64,000 nt of DNA from Segatella baroniae DSM 16972 = JCM 13447 (GCF_000426585.1 NZ_AUFQ01000004.1:1-64000); one strand, 5' to 3'; shown: positions 7,034 through 16,332, counted from the first letter of the stretch. Numbers and translations are program-made. Notes: generated by a model not told the origin, from the letters alone.

Positions 7034-8218
7034 TCAATCGTCTAAAATCAACAAAGCGTCGCCGAAACATCCGAACATGTAGCCATGTTCCACGGCCAGA
7101 TGATAGGCTTCCATCACGATGTCATATCCACCGAAAGCGGCAGTTTCCATGACCAATGTCGACAAAGGATGATAGAAATTGGCGACCATATTGTTGGCCA
7201 ATCCGAAGTCGTAAGGCGGAAAAATGAACTTGTTCGTCCAGCCATCATACTCCTTCAGCAGGCCGTCCGTGCCCACGGCCGTCTCCGTCGCCTTCACAAC
7301 GCTCGTTCCGATGGCGCACACACGGCGTCCGGCGGCCTTGGCGGCATTGACCACGTCGCACGCTTCCTTGTCGATGACCATCTGTTCCGAGTCCATCTTG
7401 TGCTTGGTCAAGTCTTCCACCTCTATCGCGTTGAAGTTTCCCAGGCCGCAATGCAAGGTGATGTAGGCCTCGTTGATACCCAAGATCTCCATGCGCTTCA
7501 TCAGTTCACGCGTGAAGTGCAGCCCCGTGGCTGGAGCGGTGACCGCTCCTTCGGTCTTGGCGTATATCGTCTGGAAGTCTGCCATGTCCTCCGCGTCGGC
7601 ATGAACGGTCTCCTCCGTGTCGCGCATCGGCCTGCTGTCCAATATATAACGTGGCAGCGGCGACTCGCCCAAACTGAACAGTTCGCGCTTGAACTCATCG
7701 TGCGGGCAGTCATACAGGAAGCGAAGGGTGCGTCCACGGCTGGTCGTATTGTCGATGACTTCGGCCACCATCGTGCCCGACTCGTCGAAGAACAGCTTGT
7801 TGCCAATGCGGATTTTGCGGGCAGGCTCCACGAGAACGTCCCACAACCGCATCTCCTCGTTCAGCTCACGCAGCAGGAAGACTTCAATCTTGGCGTCCGT
7901 CTTCTCCTTCGTTCCGTACAGACGGGCCGGGAAAACCTTGGTGTCGTTGAAGATGAAGGTGTCGCCCTCTTCAAAATAATTGAGGATATCACGGAATTCG
8001 ATATACTGTCCTTCCATCGGATTGCCCTTTTCGTCCTTCCGATACATGTCGATCGTCTGCGACTTGCGGTGCAGCACCATCATGCGTGCTTCGTCTCGGC
8101 GACTGATGCGGAACGTTTCCTTCTGGCCGTTCTCGTTTTCAAATTCGCGATAAATGCTATGAGGATACAGCGCAACCTGTTCTTTCGGCAGCTTAAAGTC
8201 AAATTGTGATAGCTTCAT
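7034..8218 (-). CDS. queA: S-adenosylmethionine:tRNA ribosyltransferase-isomerase
   Basis: This 394-residue protein makes epoxyqueuosine in tRNA by transferring the ribosyl part of AdoMet to preQ1 at position 34. Family motifs visible are [15 protein letters not shown] near the N-terminus, [12 protein letters not shown], the LHCGLGNF stretch and [11 protein letters not shown] near the C-terminus. It is somewhat longer than the E. coli protein (about 356 residues), with an insert near residues 25-65 (ENENGQKE…RKDEKGNPM). It is in the operon truB-queA-folK, with 1 nt to truB. Confidence 0.95.
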   Translation of the reverse strand: MKLSQFDFKLPKEQVALYPHSIYREFENENGQKETFRISRRDEARMMVLHRKSQTIDMYRKDEKGNPMEGQYIEFRDILNYFEEGDTFIFNDTKVFPARLYGTKEKTDAKIEVFLLRELNEEMRLWDVLVEPARKIRIGNKLFFDESGTMVAEVIDNTTSRGRTLRFLYDCPHDEFKRELFSLGESPLPRYILDSRPMRDTEETVHADAEDMADFQTIYAKTEGAVTAPATGLHFTRELMKRMEILGINEAYITLHCGLGNFNAIEVEDLTKHKMDSEQMVIDKEACDVVNAAKAAGRRVCAIGTSVVKATETAVGTDGLLKEYDGWTNKFIFPPYDFGLANNMVANFYHPLSTLVMETAAFGGYDIVMEAYHLAVEHGYMFGCFGDALLILDD

Positions 8219-8219
8219 A

Positions 8220-8930
8220 TTATATTGTTTTCTCCTTTGTTAATTGTTGTTCGTCCATCCACTGTTCGAAGTTGTCGAACGGGACGCACGTGTCTAATCC
8301 GTAATCGCCCACCCGTGTCCTGCAAAGTTCGGTCAGGTAGGCCCCGCTCCGCAAGGCTCTCCCCAGGTCTCTGGCCAACGCCCGGATATAAGTTCCTTTG
8401 CCACAGACCACCCGCAGGCGCAATCTCATCTGCCGGGCGTCGAAGTCCAACAGTTCAATTTCGTCGACATGGACCAGTTTCGGCTTCAGCTTCACCTCCT
8501 GGCCGTCACGCCGCAGCTGATAGGCACGGTCGCCCTTCACCTTCACGGCACTGTAGGTGGGCGGCACCTGTTCGATGTCGCCGATGAACCGGGGCAACGT
8601 TTCCATGACCACCTCTCGCTTAATCCCTTCCGTGGGATAAGTTTCGTTGACGGGATGCTCCATGTCGTAGCTTGGCGTTGTGGCCCCGAGCTGCATCACG
8701 GCTATATATTCCTTGGTGTGGGCCTGCAGCTTCTCAATCTGCTTGGTGGCCTTCCCGGTACACAATATCAGCACGCCGGTTGCCAAAGGGTCGAGTGTTC
8801 CGGCATGCCCTATCTTGATTTTATAGCCCAAACGATGCGAAAGAAGATAGCGCACATGGGCCAAGGCACCGAAGCTCGACATGCGGTAAGGCTTGTCGAT
8901 GGCAAAGATTTCACCTGTCCTGAAGTCCAT
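8220..8930 (-). CDS. truB: tRNA pseudouridine-55 synthase
   Basis: This 236-residue protein converts U55 of the T-loop of tRNAs to pseudouridine. The catalytic Asp sits in [14 protein letters not shown], and [11 protein letters not shown] and [18 protein letters not shown] are the other TruB signatures. It is in the minus-strand ftsX operon between uppP (adjacent, no gap) and queA (1 nt). Confidence 0.96.
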   Translation of the reverse strand: MDFRTGEIFAIDKPYRMSSFGALAHVRYLLSHRLGYKIKIGHAGTLDPLATGVLILCTGKATKQIEKLQAHTKEYIAVMQLGATTPSYDMEHPVNETYPTEGIKREVVMETLPRFIGDIEQVPPTYSAVKVKGDRAYQLRRDGQEVKLKPKLVHVDEIELLDFDARQMRLRLRVVCGKGTYIRALARDLGRALRSGAYLTELCRTRVGDYGLDTCVPFDNFEQWMDEQQLTKEKTI

Positions 8931-9851
8931 TTAGTCGACCATTACAAGTGAGTGGCCCGTGGCCAGCATGATGAGGATGACGAGTCCCACGACGATGCGG
9001 TACCAACCGAAAGCCTTGAACCCGTATTTCGTAAGGAAACCGACAAACCATTTCATGGCAAACAGGGCCACAATGAAAGCGATGAGGCAGCCCAAGAGCA
9101 GAAGTTCGATGTTCTCCGTGGTCGCCCAAGTCGCTTCTTCGCCGAACATCTCAAGCAAATCCAGCAGCGTCGCGCCGGCCATCGTGGGCACGGCCAGGAA
9201 GAACGAAAACTCCGCCGCCCGTTTGCGGGTGAGCTTTTGCTGCATACCGCCCACGATAGTGGCCATACTTCGGCTCATTCCGGGGATGACCGACAGGCAT
9301 TGGAAGCAGCCAATCTTGAACGCACGCTTCCAATCCACCGTGTTCTCGTCCACGCCTTTGTTGAAGATGCGGTCGCAAAAGAGCATGAACACGCCACCCA
9401 ACACCAATGTCACGGCCACCACTTCCACGCTGTCGAGCAGCCAGTCGAGCAGTCCGCTCTTCTTGGCGACCAGCCCCACGATGACGGCGGGCAGCACTCC
9501 CACCAGCAGCAGCCAATAGAACGACAGGCGGTGGCGCAGCCAATAAAAGCATTTCTTCAGTCTGTGCCACGCGTTTGCGGCAAGAGAATGCTCTGCCCGC
9601 TGCCAAAGTGCCATCTCGGCAAACTCCGGCACCGGCGTATGGTCTATGCTGAAGAAGCGTTTCCAGTAGAGACACACCACCGAAAGGATGGCGCCAAACT
9701 GGATGATGAACGTGAACGCGTGTACGAAAGGGTCACTCTGCGGCACTCCCAACAGGTTTTGGGTGATGATCATGTGGCCCGTCGAAGAAACAGGAAGAAA
9801 CTCGGTCAGCCCTTCTATGATTGCGATGACGATCGTCTGTATGATGTCCAT
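8931..9851 (-). CDS. uppP: Undecaprenyl-diphosphatase (BacA/UppP)
   Basis: This 306-residue integral membrane protein dephosphorylates undecaprenyl pyrophosphate to recycle the lipid carrier of peptidoglycan and O-antigen. The two active-site segments are present: EGLTEFLPVSSTGHMII (residues 13-29) and VIPGMSRSMATIVGGM. Seven or eight hydrophobic spans follow the BacA pattern. It is longer than the usual 270-280 residues because of a soluble insert near residues 65-95 (PEFAEMALWQRAEHS…). Its start overlaps the DUF3098 stop by one base, suggesting translational coupling. Confidence 0.95.
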   Translation of the reverse strand: MDIIQTIVIAIIEGLTEFLPVSSTGHMIITQNLLGVPQSDPFVHAFTFIIQFGAILSVVCLYWKRFFSIDHTPVPEFAEMALWQRAEHSLAANAWHRLKKCFYWLRHRLSFYWLLLVGVLPAVIVGLVAKKSGLLDWLLDSVEVVAVTLVLGGVFMLFCDRIFNKGVDENTVDWKRAFKIGCFQCLSVIPGMSRSMATIVGGMQQKLTRKRAAEFSFFLAVPTMAGATLLDLLEMFGEEATWATTENIELLLLGCLIAFIVALFAMKWFVGFLTKYGFKAFGWYRIVVGLVILIMLATGHSLVMVD

Positions 9852-10087
9852 TATTCTGCTTTCGTGTCTTTGGGTTTGCGGATGACGGCATAAATCATGG
9901 AGACGAAGCCCAAGAACGTGACGACGGGCGCCACTTTGATCCGCATGGCGCTGAATATCGACGGGTCGTAAGCCTGGTCGGTCGATTCACCGCCACTCAT
10001 CAATATAAAGCCGATGATGACTACGGCCATCCCGACAGCCAACAAAATGAAGTTGGTCTTGTCGAAAGCGAAGTTTCTCTTATCCAT
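9851..10087 (-). CDS. DUF3098 small membrane protein
   Basis: This 78-residue protein has two hydrophobic spans (NFILLAVGMAVVIIGFILM and VAPVVTFLGFVSMIYAVI) and a charged KPKDTKAE tail. It belongs to DUF3098, found in Bacteroidetes between ftsX and uppP, as here. Its role is not known; its location suggests envelope or cell division work with FtsX or UppP. It is 56 nt downstream of ftsX. Confidence 0.9.
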   Translation of the reverse strand: MDKRNFAFDKTNFILLAVGMAVVIIGFILMSGGESTDQAYDPSIFSAMRIKVAPVVTFLGFVSMIYAVIRKPKDTKAE

Positions 10088-10143
10088 TGTTTTCTGTTTC
10101 TTTGATTTCTATGAAAGGGGCACCGAGCGTTTGCAGGCTGGAG

Positions 10144-11022
10144 TCATATTTTATAAAGCTCTCCGGCCTTCATTCTCAAGAACTTGTTGACCGAAATGCT
10201 GGAGCAGACGGCCGTAATGACAATTCCCGAGAGGAACACCGAGGCCGCCGTCACCGCCATCACCTCCCACGTGATGACCGTCATGGCGTCGGGTTCGTAC
10301 TGCACCAGCGCGTAGACGCAGCCTGCCAAGACCACCACTGCTATCAGGGCGGCCACCAATCCCACGACGACCGCACGGCAGACGAAGGGCCGTCGTATGA
10401 ACCTCCACGACGCGCCGACCAACTTCATCGTATGGATGGAGAAGCGGCGGGCGTAGATTCCAAGTCTGACGGTGTTGTTGATTAATGAGAATGACACGAA
10501 GGTGAGCAGTCCGGCGAGTATCAACAATACGATACTTATCTTCCGGAGGTTGTCATTCACGCTGTCCATCAAGTCCTGCTGATAGGTGATGTCGCCCACT
10601 TTCGGGTATTTCTTCAGTTCCTTTTCTATCCAACGTAGCGAGTCGCTGTTGGCATAATCGGCTTTTAGATTCACCTCAATGGAACCCAGAAAAGGGTTGG
10701 TGCCGATGAATTCCGTCGGGTCTGTCCCCATGGCGGCGGTCTGTTCCTTCAGTGCCTGCTGCTTGCTGACGTAATGGAGACTGCTGATGTAACGGCGCGC
10801 ACGCAGGTTTCGGCACAGCTGAAGGGCTTCCGGATTGGTCATGTCGTCTTCCAACATCATGGTGACGGTCAGGTTTTCCTTCACGTAATCGGAGAGATTG
10901 CGGGCTGTCAGCACCGAGAACACGACCAATCCCAACAAAATCAGCACCATGGCGGTACTGATACAAAGAGTAACGACCTGCAATCCCTGACGGTTGCCGG
11001 TGTTCTTGCGCTTATTTCCCAT
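10144..11022 (-). CDS. ftsX: Cell division protein FtsX
   Basis: This 292-residue membrane protein is the permease-like partner of the ATPase FtsE and controls peptidoglycan hydrolases at the division site. It has a cytoplasmic N-terminus, one TM segment (residues about 17-40), a large extracytoplasmic loop with the family stretch LRARRYISSLHYVSKQQAL, and three C-terminal TM segments (IVLLILAGLLTFVSFSLI and onward). ftsE is not in the window. It is the first gene of the operon ftsX-DUF3098-uppP-truB-queA-folK. Confidence 0.93.
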   Translation of the reverse strand: MGNKRKNTGNRQGLQVVTLCISTAMVLILLGLVVFSVLTARNLSDYVKENLTVTMMLEDDMTNPEALQLCRNLRARRYISSLHYVSKQQALKEQTAAMGTDPTEFIGTNPFLGSIEVNLKADYANSDSLRWIEKELKKYPKVGDITYQQDLMDSVNDNLRKISIVLLILAGLLTFVSFSLINNTVRLGIYARRFSIHTMKLVGASWRFIRRPFVCRAVVVGLVAALIAVVVLAGCVYALVQYEPDAMTVITWEVMAVTAASVFLSGIVITAVCSSISVNKFLRMKAGELYKI

Positions 11023-11056
11023 TTTGCAAAAAGGCTATAATCATCCGAATCAAGTG

Positions 11057-11085
11057 CAAAAGTAAGCAAATTAGGCGGCATCAAC
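11057..11085 (-). promoter_or_regulatory. Promoter of the ftsX operon
   Basis: TACTTTTG (minus strand, 11064-11057) with a TTG at 11084-11082. The spacing of 17 nt is slightly short. Confidence 0.45.
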
Positions 11086-11149
11086 AACTTGTTTAACGCA
11101 TATTAACCAATTATCAAACAGCAAGTTCCATGCCCCCGAAAAAATTGAT

Positions 11150-11157
11150 TACCTTTG
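11150..11157 (+). promoter_or_regulatory. -7 box of the radical SAM gene
   Basis: TACCTTTG matches TAnnTTTG. The transcript would begin near 11164, so the whole leader up to the start codon at 11223 is made of decamer repeats. Confidence 0.5.
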
Positions 11158-11163
11158 CACAAC

Positions 11164-11222
11164 ACCATTCCTCACCCCGCATTGCACATTCCTCACTTCA
11201 CATTTCACATTCCTCACTCCAC
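11164..11222 (-). repeat. Decamer array forming a 5' leader
   Basis: About five units of the CATTCCTCAC / ACTTCACATT type sit between the -7 box and the ATG of the radical SAM gene. They are the same repeat family as at 4785-4875. Confidence 0.75.
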
Positions 11223-12014
11223 ATGAGCACCATCCTCTATCCCTCTCCCATCTTCGGCCCCGTCCACAGCCGTCGATTGGGCATTTCTCTGGGCATCAAC
11301 CTCATGCCTGCCGACGGCAAGGTGTGCACGTTCGACTGCATATACTGCGAATGCGGTTTCAACAAAGACCATGTCCCCCACCTGAAGCGGCCCACCCGCG
11401 AGGCGGTGAAGCAGGCACTGGAAGCCACCCTGCTGCAGATGCGGCAGGACGGCCAACGCCCCGACGTGCTGACGTTCGCGGGCAACGGCGAGCCCACGGG
11501 CCATCCCGATTTCGACCATATCATCGCCGACACCATCGCGCTGCGCGACCGTCACTGTCCCGACGCCAAGGTCAGCGTGCTCAGCAACGCCACGTTCATC
11601 TTCAACGAGCGGGTTCGTGACGCGCTCATGAAGGTGGACAACAACATTCAGAAGCTTGATACGGTGGATATGGAGTATATCCGTAGGGTCGACCGCCCCG
11701 TGCAATCATCCTTTCAGGTGGAGCGGATCGTTGAAGGACTGAAGGCTTTCAACGGGCATGTCATCATTCAGTCGATGTTCATGAAGGGCACGACGGAAAT
11801 AGACGGCAGCCCCGTCAGTGTCGACAACACCGGCGAAAGCCATGTGGCGCCGTGGCTTGAGGCCGTGAAAGCCATCCGGCCGGCTGAAGTCATGGTCTAC
11901 ACCATCGACCGGGAGACGCCCGACCGACTGCTGCAAAAGGCTTCGCGCGAAGAACTCGACGCCATCCGCGACCGCGTAAGGGCCGCGGGCATACGCTGCA
12001 CGGCGTCCTATTGA
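11223..12014 (+). CDS. Radical SAM protein (COG0731-like)
   Basis: This 263-residue protein has the cluster-binding motif CTFDCIYC (Cys35, Cys39, Cys42, spacing CxxxCxxC), preceded by FGPVHSRRLGISLGIN, a hallmark of the wyosine-synthase-like radical SAM group COG0731. Further SAM-fold elements are TFAGNGEPTGHPDF and VSVLSNATF. Bacterial members are not proven tRNA enzymes, so the substrate is unknown. I chose the ATG at 11223: the open frame upstream translates only the decamer repeats. The gene is monocistronic. Confidence 0.85.
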   Translation: MSTILYPSPIFGPVHSRRLGISLGINLMPADGKVCTFDCIYCECGFNKDHVPHLKRPTREAVKQALEATLLQMRQDGQRPDVLTFAGNGEPTGHPDFDHIIADTIALRDRHCPDAKVSVLSNATFIFNERVRDALMKVDNNIQKLDTVDMEYIRRVDRPVQSSFQVERIVEGLKAFNGHVIIQSMFMKGTTEIDGSPVSVDNTGESHVAPWLEAVKAIRPAEVMVYTIDRETPDRLLQKASREELDAIRDRVRAAGIRCTASY

Positions 12015-12033
12015 AGTTGAGGGGTGGCGCGCT

Positions 12034-12050
12034 GACGGGTCGCCCGTCTT
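12034..12050 (+). terminator. Possible weak terminator after the radical SAM gene
   Basis: GACGGG (12034-12039) / CCCGTC (12043-12048) forms a short hairpin followed by only two T residues. It lies between convergent genes. Confidence 0.3.
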
Positions 12051-12096
12051 CCTAACGCCCGACTATATGCCTGCAACGGCGGATGCAGGGCCGTCA

Positions 12097-13065
12097 TCAT
12101 TTTCTTGTAAGCCATATCTTGTCACCCGTTTTGTGGTAACGGAACGGGATGGAATACATCAATGCGTTCAACACCGATTCGATGGAATCCGTCCGGCGGA
12201 TGTATCCCGAGTAGGTCTGGCGGCGGTCCATGTTGCCTGCCAGGCTGATTTCCACCTGATAGAACCGCCCCAGCACATGGGCGATGTCGGCTATCGACAT
12301 GTTGGCGAATGGAATCATGCCATCGTGCCACACGGCTTCCAGCGGGGCATAGACGTTTTTCACTTCCATGGTGTGGCTGCGCTTGTCGACCACGGCTTTC
12401 TGATTGGGCTGTATGATGACCTTCCCCTCGCCGTGACTGCCGGTTATTTCGAGCTTTCCTTCCAACAGACTCACTTCTTCCTGATGGTTTCCGACATTCG
12501 TCTTGAAGTCGAAAACGGTGCCCAACACCTTGGTCTGAACCCCGTCGCTGCTGACGACGAACGGCTTCTGCGGGTCTTTCGTCACGCTGAACAGGGCCTC
12601 ACCATCGAGTTCCACATGGCGTTTGTCGTCGCCGAACTCCTCCGGATAGCGGAGCGTCGCCCCGCGGTTGAGCCACACCTTCGTGCTGTCGGGCAGCGTC
12701 AGGGCCAACACGCCGTGCGAAGCGGTCACGTCGACCATGCGCGGACTGCCGTAACGCAACCACAAAGCCGCCGCGCCACCCACCAACACGATGAGGGCCA
12801 CAGCGGCATAGCGCATGAATTTCAAACGGCGCACCTTCCCACGGCGTTCTTCCAACCTATTGATTTCGGCGAAGAGCGAGGCCTCGACCTTGGCCGCATC
12901 GGCCATTCCGCGGTCGTAATCGCCACGCCCCTCATGATAGAGCAGCTCGGCACCGAAGAGCAAACGTTCGTTTTCCTTCGATCGGCCAAGCCAGTCGTCA
13001 AGCCGTCGCTCGTCTTCAGGCGCGCCTTTCCCTAAAACATAATCCTTTATAACCTTGAAATTCAT
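12097..13065 (-). CDS. FecR-family anti-sigma factor
   Basis: This 322-residue single-pass membrane protein has a cytoplasmic N-terminal region (residues 1-82) that would hold the ECF sigma factor, one TM segment (about 85-102, YAAVALIVLVGGAAALWL), then a periplasmic FecR domain (VTASHGVLALTLPDSTKVWLN…) and a C-terminal DUF4974 region (NMSIADIAHVLGRFYQVEISL). In this family the periplasmic part senses the STN domain of a SusC-type receptor. I chose the ATG at 13065; an upstream TTG at 13098 would add 11 residues. It follows the ECF sigma gene by 101 nt on the same strand. Confidence 0.92.
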   Translation of the reverse strand: MNFKVIKDYVLGKGAPEDERRLDDWLGRSKENERLLFGAELLYHEGRGDYDRGMADAAKVEASLFAEINRLEERRGKVRRLKFMRYAAVALIVLVGGAAALWLRYGSPRMVDVTASHGVLALTLPDSTKVWLNRGATLRYPEEFGDDKRHVELDGEALFSVTKDPQKPFVVSSDGVQTKVLGTVFDFKTNVGNHQEEVSLLEGKLEITGSHGEGKVIIQPNQKAVVDKRSHTMEVKNVYAPLEAVWHDGMIPFANMSIADIAHVLGRFYQVEISLAGNMDRRQTYSGYIRRTDSIESVLNALMYSIPFRYHKTGDKIWLTRK

Positions 13066-13166
13066 GACTTCTTTCTTCTTTTCGTCTCCTGTCGTCAATC
13101 TTATACCTTTTTATATATATAACAACCGGAGTGATAAAACAACTTACTCGAAAACTAAAAAAAATG

Positions 13167-13697
13167 TTATTCGCGTTTCAAGAACGCCAACCTGTCGCGC
13201 AAATAGAGCAGCGCCTTGTAGATGTGGACGTCGACCGTGCGGACTGAAACATCCATGACTTCGGATATTTCCTTGTTTTTCATGCCGTGCAGGTAGCTCA
13301 TCACAAAGGCCTGGCGCCGCTTGTCGGGCAGTTCGGAGATGGCGGCTTCGATTTGTCCGCGCAGTTCCTTGCTTTCAACATGGCGCATCACGTCGTTGAG
13401 TTCTGGCCTGTAGAAGTCCATCCTGCGGGCTTCCAAGTCCTTATGCGCCTCGCTGTACCCCTTCACGACAGCCCTGTGCTTCATCAGGTTGAGTGCTCTT
13501 GTATAGACGGTCTTGTAGAGAAACGCCTTCATGTGGTCGGTGTCGGACATGCTTTCGCGCCGCTTCCACAGTTCGACAAAGGCCTCCTGCACAATGTCTT
13601 TCACGTCGTCATCGTCTACCAAATGTGCTGCATAATAAGCCATGCCGGGATAAAACTCCCTGAAGACCAGCCTAAATTCATCTTCTGTCATTTCCAT
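13167..13697 (-). CDS. ECF RNA polymerase sigma factor (Bacteroidetes FecI-like)
   Basis: This 176-residue sigma factor has region 2 (FREFYPGMAYYAAHLV…VKDIVQEAFVELWKRR) and region 4 with a helix-turn-helix (MKNKEISEVMDVSVRTVDVH). It belongs to the Bacteroidetes sigma-70 ECF group usually paired with FecR-type anti-sigma factors and STN-containing SusC receptors. Both partners are present: FecR downstream and the STN-SusC about 5.5 kb upstream on the same strand. It probably directs transcription of that glycan locus. An 8-bp perfect inverted repeat lies just upstream (13725-13742). Confidence 0.93.
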   Translation of the reverse strand: MEMTEDEFRLVFREFYPGMAYYAAHLVDDDDVKDIVQEAFVELWKRRESMSDTDHMKAFLYKTVYTRALNLMKHRAVVKGYSEAHKDLEARRMDFYRPELNDVMRHVESKELRGQIEAAISELPDKRRQAFVMSYLHGMKNKEISEVMDVSVRTVDVHIYKALLYLRDRLAFLKRE

Positions 13698-13724
13698 TGA
13701 TCATGCACACGATTAGAGATTTTG

Positions 13725-13742
13725 ATGAGTAAAGTTACTCAT
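13725..13742. promoter_or_regulatory. Perfect 8-bp inverted repeat upstream of the ECF sigma gene
   Basis: ATGAGTAA-AG-TTACTCAT, a perfect dyad with a 2-nt centre, lies 28 nt before the sigma factor start codon. Its symmetry and place suggest an operator or autoregulatory site. No regulator gene adjacent to it is apparent. Confidence 0.4.
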
Positions 13743-13799
13743 TTCGGACGAAAACGCCATCCAAGTCCTTCTAATTTAGTATTTTTAACGATAAAACAA

Positions 13800-13862
13800 A
13801 TGGGGAATGTGGAATGAGGAATGTGAAATGTGAAGTTTGAAATGTGCAATGGGGAAAGTGTA
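13800..13862 (+). repeat. Decamer array
   Basis: About six degenerate units of the GGAATGTGAAATGTGAAGTTTG type, ending GGGGAAAGTGTAAAG. The same ending occurs at 38996-39009, so this is a copy of the same composite element. Confidence 0.8.
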
Positions 13863-14012
13863 AAGGCAGGTGGAAAGAAAAGCAGGAGCTGCCTGTCCAT
13901 ATTGTAGCAGCAGCCTTTCCACGTCGCAGAAGCAGGCCTTTTACGTCGCAAAAGCAGGCCGGTTACAAGCTAAAAGCAGCCCTTTTAGCTTGCAAAAGGA
14001 CTGCTTTCAGAA
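13863..14012 (+). repeat. Junction segment plus ~22-bp unit array
   Basis: A conserved junction (GCAGGTGGAAAGAAAAGCAG, then TGTCCATATTGTAGCAGC) leads into about five units with core ACGTCGCAAAAGCAG. It matches 39010-39100 and the complement of 4690-4785. Unlike those two sites, no palindromic module follows. It fills the gap between the ECF sigma gene and the last gene of the glycan locus. Confidence 0.75.
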
Positions 14013-14061
14013 AACGTGGGGCGTGCCCCTGTCAATCATTCCTCGAAAACGAGGTTTCAAC

Positions 14062-15105
14062 TTACTTGTAAAGCTTCATCTCAGAGACGAAGACCGGATT
14101 GTTTTCCTGGGTAGACGAGAATGTAGAAATTGTACGAATGCCCAGAAACTTGACCGTTTGCGCGGAATAGAACACGATGTTCCACGGCTCCTGAGCTGCC
14201 GTCGGACGGAAAGGACAGGTGGCGAAACCCAGACGGAAATAGTTTTCTCCATCATTGGAACCAAGAATTTCCACTTCTTTCATGAAGAAATTGAAAAGGC
14301 GTTCGCCCCAAACCATTCCGGCAGGTGTAAGCTGAATGGCTGCGATAGGTGCCTCCGCATGCAGGTTGACACGCAACCAGTCTTGCTTGTCTGTACCAAT
14401 GAGAGACCTTCCAAATGTTATCTTGTCATTATCACTCAAATCGTTGGATGGTCCGTACGGTGTCTGTACGTCATAGTCCTTGACATCGATCTGCTTCAGG
14501 TCGTCAACCTTGCCGCTCGGGTTCACCCAACGCACTTCTTTGTTCAATTCCCATTTGAAGGTATTGTATTTCTCGCTGGTCTTGACACCATCGGCACTGT
14601 CGAAAGAGAAGGCTGTCAGGCCGTGCGTGCCCTCTTTCAAGTTAAGCAACGCCTTCGACTTGTCGTTCAAAACCACCACGAAAGGCTCGTCAGACTGCAA
14701 CTTTCCTTGCTTCACTGTCACCGTCGTGCACTCCAACTTGTAGGCCTCATCGCCCACCACCTGGGCATTTTCAGTCTCAGACTGGGTAAGCCTGGCGTTG
14801 TCCACCTTGAGATTGAAGGTCAAGTCCTTGTCAGCAACCGCCGTCAAACGCACATGTACCCGCATTGTATCGCCCGGAATCTCAAGGTTTGTCGAAGTTC
14901 CGGCCTGGGCATAGAGGGTCTTCATCGCATTCTTCGGATTGTAAAGATTGTTGTCGATATAAGCCACCGTCTTGTTGTCGTTGTCCTCCGAAGGATAGAG
15001 CGTCGAACCGACTTCCGGCTCACTCTGGCAGGCGGTCAGGGCCAAGGGCAGCAATAGTGCTGCCGACAAGGCCTTGAGTGTATTCTGTATGTTGTTTGTT
15101 TTCAT
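14062..15105 (-). CDS. Surface lipoprotein: DUF1735 plus discoidin-like domain
   Basis: This 347-residue protein has a lipoprotein signal (lipid site near Cys26, LALTACQSEPE). Residues about 40-165 look like a DUF1735 immunoglobulin-like domain, and residues about 195-345 like an F5/8 type C (discoidin) carbohydrate-binding domain, with NDGENYFRLGFATC and TVKFLGIRTIS typical of the fold. It is probably a surface glycan-binding protein. It is the last gene of the SusC-SusD-GH18 operon, 22 nt after the LamG lipoprotein gene. Related proteins occur next to N-glycan endoglycosidases in Bacteroides. Confidence 0.8.
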   Translation of the reverse strand: MKTNNIQNTLKALSAALLLPLALTACQSEPEVGSTLYPSEDNDNKTVAYIDNNLYNPKNAMKTLYAQAGTSTNLEIPGDTMRVHVRLTAVADKDLTFNLKVDNARLTQSETENAQVVGDEAYKLECTTVTVKQGKLQSDEPFVVVLNDKSKALLNLKEGTHGLTAFSFDSADGVKTSEKYNTFKWELNKEVRWVNPSGKVDDLKQIDVKDYDVQTPYGPSNDLSDNDKITFGRSLIGTDKQDWLRVNLHAEAPIAAIQLTPAGMVWGERLFNFFMKEVEILGSNDGENYFRLGFATCPFRPTAAQEPWNIVFYSAQTVKFLGIRTISTFSSTQENNPVFVSEMKLYK

Positions 15106-15127
15106 TTTGATTATTGCTTACAAGATT

Positions 15128-16312
15128 TTATTTACCATCGATTCTCACGTTTTGTTCCCATTGAATACCACCATTGCCGTCAGCTTTGGCCGTGTTACCG
15201 TTCTTTGTCGCGTCTTTGAAAGTATCGCCGCTGCCCTCATTGAACTTGAAATAAGCAAAGAGACCGGGGGAAGCCGGGTCGACTGCATACATGTTGTTGA
15301 CAATCTGCGACACGGGAAGCGCACGCTTCCAGAGGCGGCATTCGCTTACTTTCACGTTGGCTTTGAGCCATTGCGGACGTTCGTTGCTGTTGCCGAACCA
15401 CACGTTGTTCTTTCTGATCTTGGTCACCTTGCCCGGCAGAGGCACGCTGTTGTCAAGTACGCCGTTGACATAGAGCTTCAACGAAGAGCCTGAACAAACG
15501 ATGGCGATGTGGTACCAGGTATTCGTAGAGAACTTCATGTTGCTGTTGAGCTGCTGTCCCTGGGTCTTGATATTCATGCGGTTGCCCTCGATAGGGGCGT
15601 CGCCGAAGCGCGAGAAGATTTCTCCGTCGTCCGCGCCCCAGCCGCAGAAGAGCTGCTGGTTGTTCTTTTCACCAAGATGGGTGCCCAGATCACTGATGTT
15701 GACGCAGTACTCCACGCTCCACTCGGTGAGCTCCAAGTCTTCTTTCAGTTCAAATTTAATCACGTTGTCCTTGTTGTATGTCGGCACAGGCTGGCGCACA
15801 ACATTGTCAAAAAGATAGACGATGGAGCCGCCCGAAGCCAACACTTCCTTCTTTCCGTCTTTGCTGACGAGCTTCAACGGCAGAGCCAGCTTGACCGCGG
15901 CTTTCTTCTGTTCTTCCGTGAAAGGCTTCACCTTGATGTCTACCAAGGCCGACTGGCTCTCGCCTTTAGCTATCTTGATGTCCTTTGCAGACAAGGTATA
16001 ACCGGTCTGGTCCATCACTTTGTAACTGGTGAAATTGTCCTTGTTGTAACGGTCGAGGGCCTCCTGGTCGATGACCAGACCGAAAGAGCAGTCCTCACCG
16101 GTGGGTGCCGAGAGCTGCACCTTGAAGCTGGCGGTCGTCTCTCCCTTGTCTTCCACCACCACCTTGCGGCTGGTATTGCCGTTGGTCTTGGTCTGGTCGA
16201 TGAACGCCTGGTCTTCGAGTGCGGTGTATTTGGCGTCCTCACACGATGTGGCTGTCATGATTCCCAATGCGCAAAGGGCCAGAATTGTCTTATGATAGAA
16301 AAATTGACGCAT
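15128..16312 (-). CDS. Surface lipoprotein: DUF1735 plus LamG-like domain
   Basis: This 394-residue protein has a lipoprotein signal with lipid Cys24 (GIMTATSCED). DUF1735 spans about 40-160 (FKVQLSAPTGEDCSFGLVID…), followed by a concanavalin/LamG-type jelly-roll at about 200-390 (LTEWSVEYCVNISDLG, NTWYHIAIVCSGSSLKLYVNG, VSECRLWKRALPVSQI). The LamG part likely binds glycan on the cell surface. It is 20 nt downstream of the GH18 gene in the same operon. Confidence 0.85.
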   Translation of the reverse strand: MRQFFYHKTILALCALGIMTATSCEDAKYTALEDQAFIDQTKTNGNTSRKVVVEDKGETTASFKVQLSAPTGEDCSFGLVIDQEALDRYNKDNFTSYKVMDQTGYTLSAKDIKIAKGESQSALVDIKVKPFTEEQKKAAVKLALPLKLVSKDGKKEVLASGGSIVYLFDNVVRQPVPTYNKDNVIKFELKEDLELTEWSVEYCVNISDLGTHLGEKNNQQLFCGWGADDGEIFSRFGDAPIEGNRMNIKTQGQQLNSNMKFSTNTWYHIAIVCSGSSLKLYVNGVLDNSVPLPGKVTKIRKNNVWFGNSNERPQWLKANVKVSECRLWKRALPVSQIVNNMYAVDPASPGLFAYFKFNEGSGDTFKDATKNGNTAKADGNGGIQWEQNVRIDGK

Positions 16313-16332
16313 GTTTCTTTCTTGTTAATCGA

